Assembly (NCBI GenBank): GCA_002077065.1
Contig: NAJO01000001.1
Span: 496,001-560,000 of the forward strand
From: Cryoendolithus antarcticus
Lineage: Eukaryota; Ascomycota; Dothideomycetes; Cladosporiales; Cladosporiaceae
Reading direction: 5' to 3'
Length of the DNA: 64,000 bases
The notes beneath the pieces are model-generated. The model was not told the DNA's origin. It saw only the letters and a list, made by a program, of their open reading frames with translations, and ran no database searches. The translations under genes and the position numbers were made by a program. Positions 62,818-64,000 of the stretch are shown here, piece after piece. Each line of letters opens with the position of its first letter. Positions within the stretch are counted from its first letter, which is position 1.

Positions 62818-64000
62818 TCAGCTCTGCAACTCTGTCTCTCCATCCGCAGCATGCTCCTTGAATCTCCCCACAGCAGCGACGCCCTTCTTCCCCGCACCAT
62901 CCCTCTCCCTCCTCAGCCGGCCCAGCTCAAACAACACAACCGCAGCAGCAGTCTGCACATTCAAACTCCGCGTAACCCCAACCTGCGGAATCTCCAAAAG
63001 CACATCACAAACCGCCAGCACCCTAGCCGGGATCCCCTCCCTCTCACTTCCAACAACCAGCACAATTTTACTCTCCTCTTCCCCACCCCTATCCAACAGC
63101 GCATCCCCCAACTCCCTCGACCCAACAACCAAACTCCGATCCGTCTGCTCAATCCCCACAACCCTCCACCCCTCCTCCCTCTTCTTCGCCTCCAACAACG
63201 CCGGCAGAGCCTCCACCCCACAAGGCAGTATAGCGAGATGGTTATGGCTACTGACGCTGACGGAGATGAAGGCTTTGTCCGCTACAACGCGCGGGTCGCG
63301 GACGTACATTGCTTCTGCGCCGAAGATCTCGGCGCAGCGGGAGAGGCCGCCGAGGTTTAGGGCGTTGTCTACGAGGGAGGAGATCAGGATTGTGCGGTGA
63401 GGTGGTGTGGAGGTGGAGGGGGTTGCGAAGTAGGCTGTGCCTTTTGTTTGGAGGGCTTTGGACTCGAGGTTTGTGAGTGAGGTTGTAGAGGCTTGGATGG
63501 GCTCGGGATCGGCTTTTACGAAGGGGTCTGGGCCAGGCGCACGCGATATGGGTGGGCCGAGATGCATGATGCAAGTTGGCCAGGTATCCGTGAAGTACTG
63601 TCGGTCTGCTTCGTAGAGGCGGAGGAAGTCCTCTCTGCCGGTTAGAGGTGGCCGAGTGTCGTCGAGTTGTGTCCATAGGCCCTCAGTGAGATTGGTCAAT
63701 GAATGGTCCTTCATGGGGTCAAGTGCACTCATGATACGCTCCGATGGAGGGTCACCGAATCGTGGCAGGGCGCGGATGTAGTCCTCGAGCGTGGTGTACG
63801 CTGGATTTTGTATGATGGTCGTCCAGTCTCTGCGCCGACAGACGTCCATGAGCTGCGGGAACGACCACTGCGCTTCATGCCTGACCACTATCTTCGAGCT
63901 GGCGGAGTGGGAGACGAAAGTCATGGCTAGAGTCGAAGCTAGGTCTTCCGTGCTGTCAGGCGTTCCAGCAAGCATCACGCCTACTTTCATCAGGCTTGCC
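62818..64000 (-). CDS. TRM3: TRM3, tRNA (guanosine18-2'-O)-methyltransferase, C-terminal part
   Basis: The last 393 or so codons of a larger gene whose 5' part lies beyond the window edge; the frame is open to 64000. Yeast Trm3 is about 1400 residues, with the SpoU catalytic domain at the end as here. SpoU motifs: LISSLVDNALNLGGLSRCAEIFGA (motif 1), IVLVVGSEREGIPARVLAVCD (motif 2), and IPQVGVTRSLNVQTAAAVVLFELGRLRRE (motif 3) with the trefoil-knot Asn-x-x-x-A pattern. It methylates G18 of the tRNA D-loop in the cytoplasm. The tail after motif 3 is short and polar. Convergent with mitochondrial EF-Tu. Confidence 0.9.
   Translation of the reverse strand, partial: ASLMKVGVMLAGTPDSTEDLASTLAMTFVSHSASSKIVVRHEAQWSFPQLMDVCRRRDWTTIIQNPAYTTLEDYIRALPRFGDPPSERIMSALDPMKDHSLTNLTEGLWTQLDDTRPPLTGREDFLRLYEADRQYFTDTWPTCIMHLGPPISRAPGPDPFVKADPEPIQASTTSLTNLESKALQTKGTAYFATPSTSTPPHRTILISSLVDNALNLGGLSRCAEIFGAEAMYVRDPRVVADKAFISVSVSSHNHLAILPCGVEALPALLEAKKREEGWRVVGIEQTDRSLVVGSRELGDALLDRGGEEESKIVLVVGSEREGIPARVLAVCDVLLEIPQVGVTRSLNVQTAAAVVLFELGRLRRERDGAGKKGVAAVGRFKEHAADGETELQS

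Noticed and set aside
62776..63360. Plus-strand Pro/Asn-rich frame opposite TRM3
   Set aside because: The minus strand holds all three SpoU motifs; the plus frame is biased composition only.
1..64000. Secondary-metabolite cluster, CRISPR array, transposon or integrated virus
   Set aside because: No polyketide or non-ribosomal synthase, terpene cyclase, regular repeats, transposase, reverse transcriptase or viral gene was seen; the metabolic genes present are isolated and of ordinary types.

Overview
This is a nuclear segment of a filamentous ascomycete (Pezizomycotina). The evidence is a dense set of genes broken by short introns of about 48-70 bp with GT..AG borders, a fungal GH7 cellobiohydrolase with a C-terminal CBM1, a Zn2Cys6 regulator, the pH sensor PalH, the MAPK adaptor Ste50 and a fungal hybrid histidine kinase. 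Coding style and gene content fit a Dothideomycete (Capnodiales/Mycosphaerellales-like), but that placement is an inference. I see no rRNA, tRNA, CRISPR or recognisable transposon.

Layout. 0.3-5 kb: a short-chain dehydrogenase, a secreted cellobiohydrolase (-) and, across a 1.2 kb shared promoter carrying CreA- and XlnR-type sites, a DHH exopolyphosphatase (+). 6-11 kb: three genes in tandem on the minus strand: a chromate-type transporter, a bestrophin-like anion channel and a magnesium-chelatase-like AAA relative. 11-16 kb: VPS16, a small secreted DUF3237 protein and a WW-domain glycine-rich protein. 17-24 kb: a hybrid histidine kinase and an orphan protein. 24-30 kb: a Shg1-domain protein, a small complex I subunit, a CofD/UPF0052-family protein and an alpha/beta hydrolase. 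30-38 kb: palH, an MFS drug transporter and a Zn2Cys6 regulator. 39-44 kb: mitochondrial DNA polymerase gamma and a GNAT acetyltransferase. 45-51 kb: a sugar transporter, STE50 and a zinc alcohol dehydrogenase. 52-58 kb: the ribosome-biogenesis genes RRB1 and EFL1 back to back, then a GH43 enzyme. 59-64 kb: mitochondrial 3-hydroxyisobutyryl-CoA hydrolase and mitochondrial EF-Tu back to back, and the 3' part of TRM3.

Most genes are housekeeping or common fungal accessory genes and do not form a biosynthetic cluster. Two divergent pairs make functional sense: RRB1/EFL1 (60S ribosome assembly) share a 341 bp promoter with a telomere-like AACCCTAA box, and the HIBCH/TUF1 pair are both mitochondrial. 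The cellobiohydrolase promoter looks catabolite-repressed and cellulose/xylan-induced. I found no convincing wholly new system. The best leads are a 10-nt microexon, a GC-AG intron in the CofD-like gene, a predicted secreted polyphosphatase, and an orphan 644-residue protein.

Exon borders were read by eye from splice consensus plus reading-frame continuity and family resemblance. Every multi-exon gene whose borders I give in full sums to a whole number of codons. N-termini are unresolved for the histidine kinase, STE50 and the WW-domain gene.
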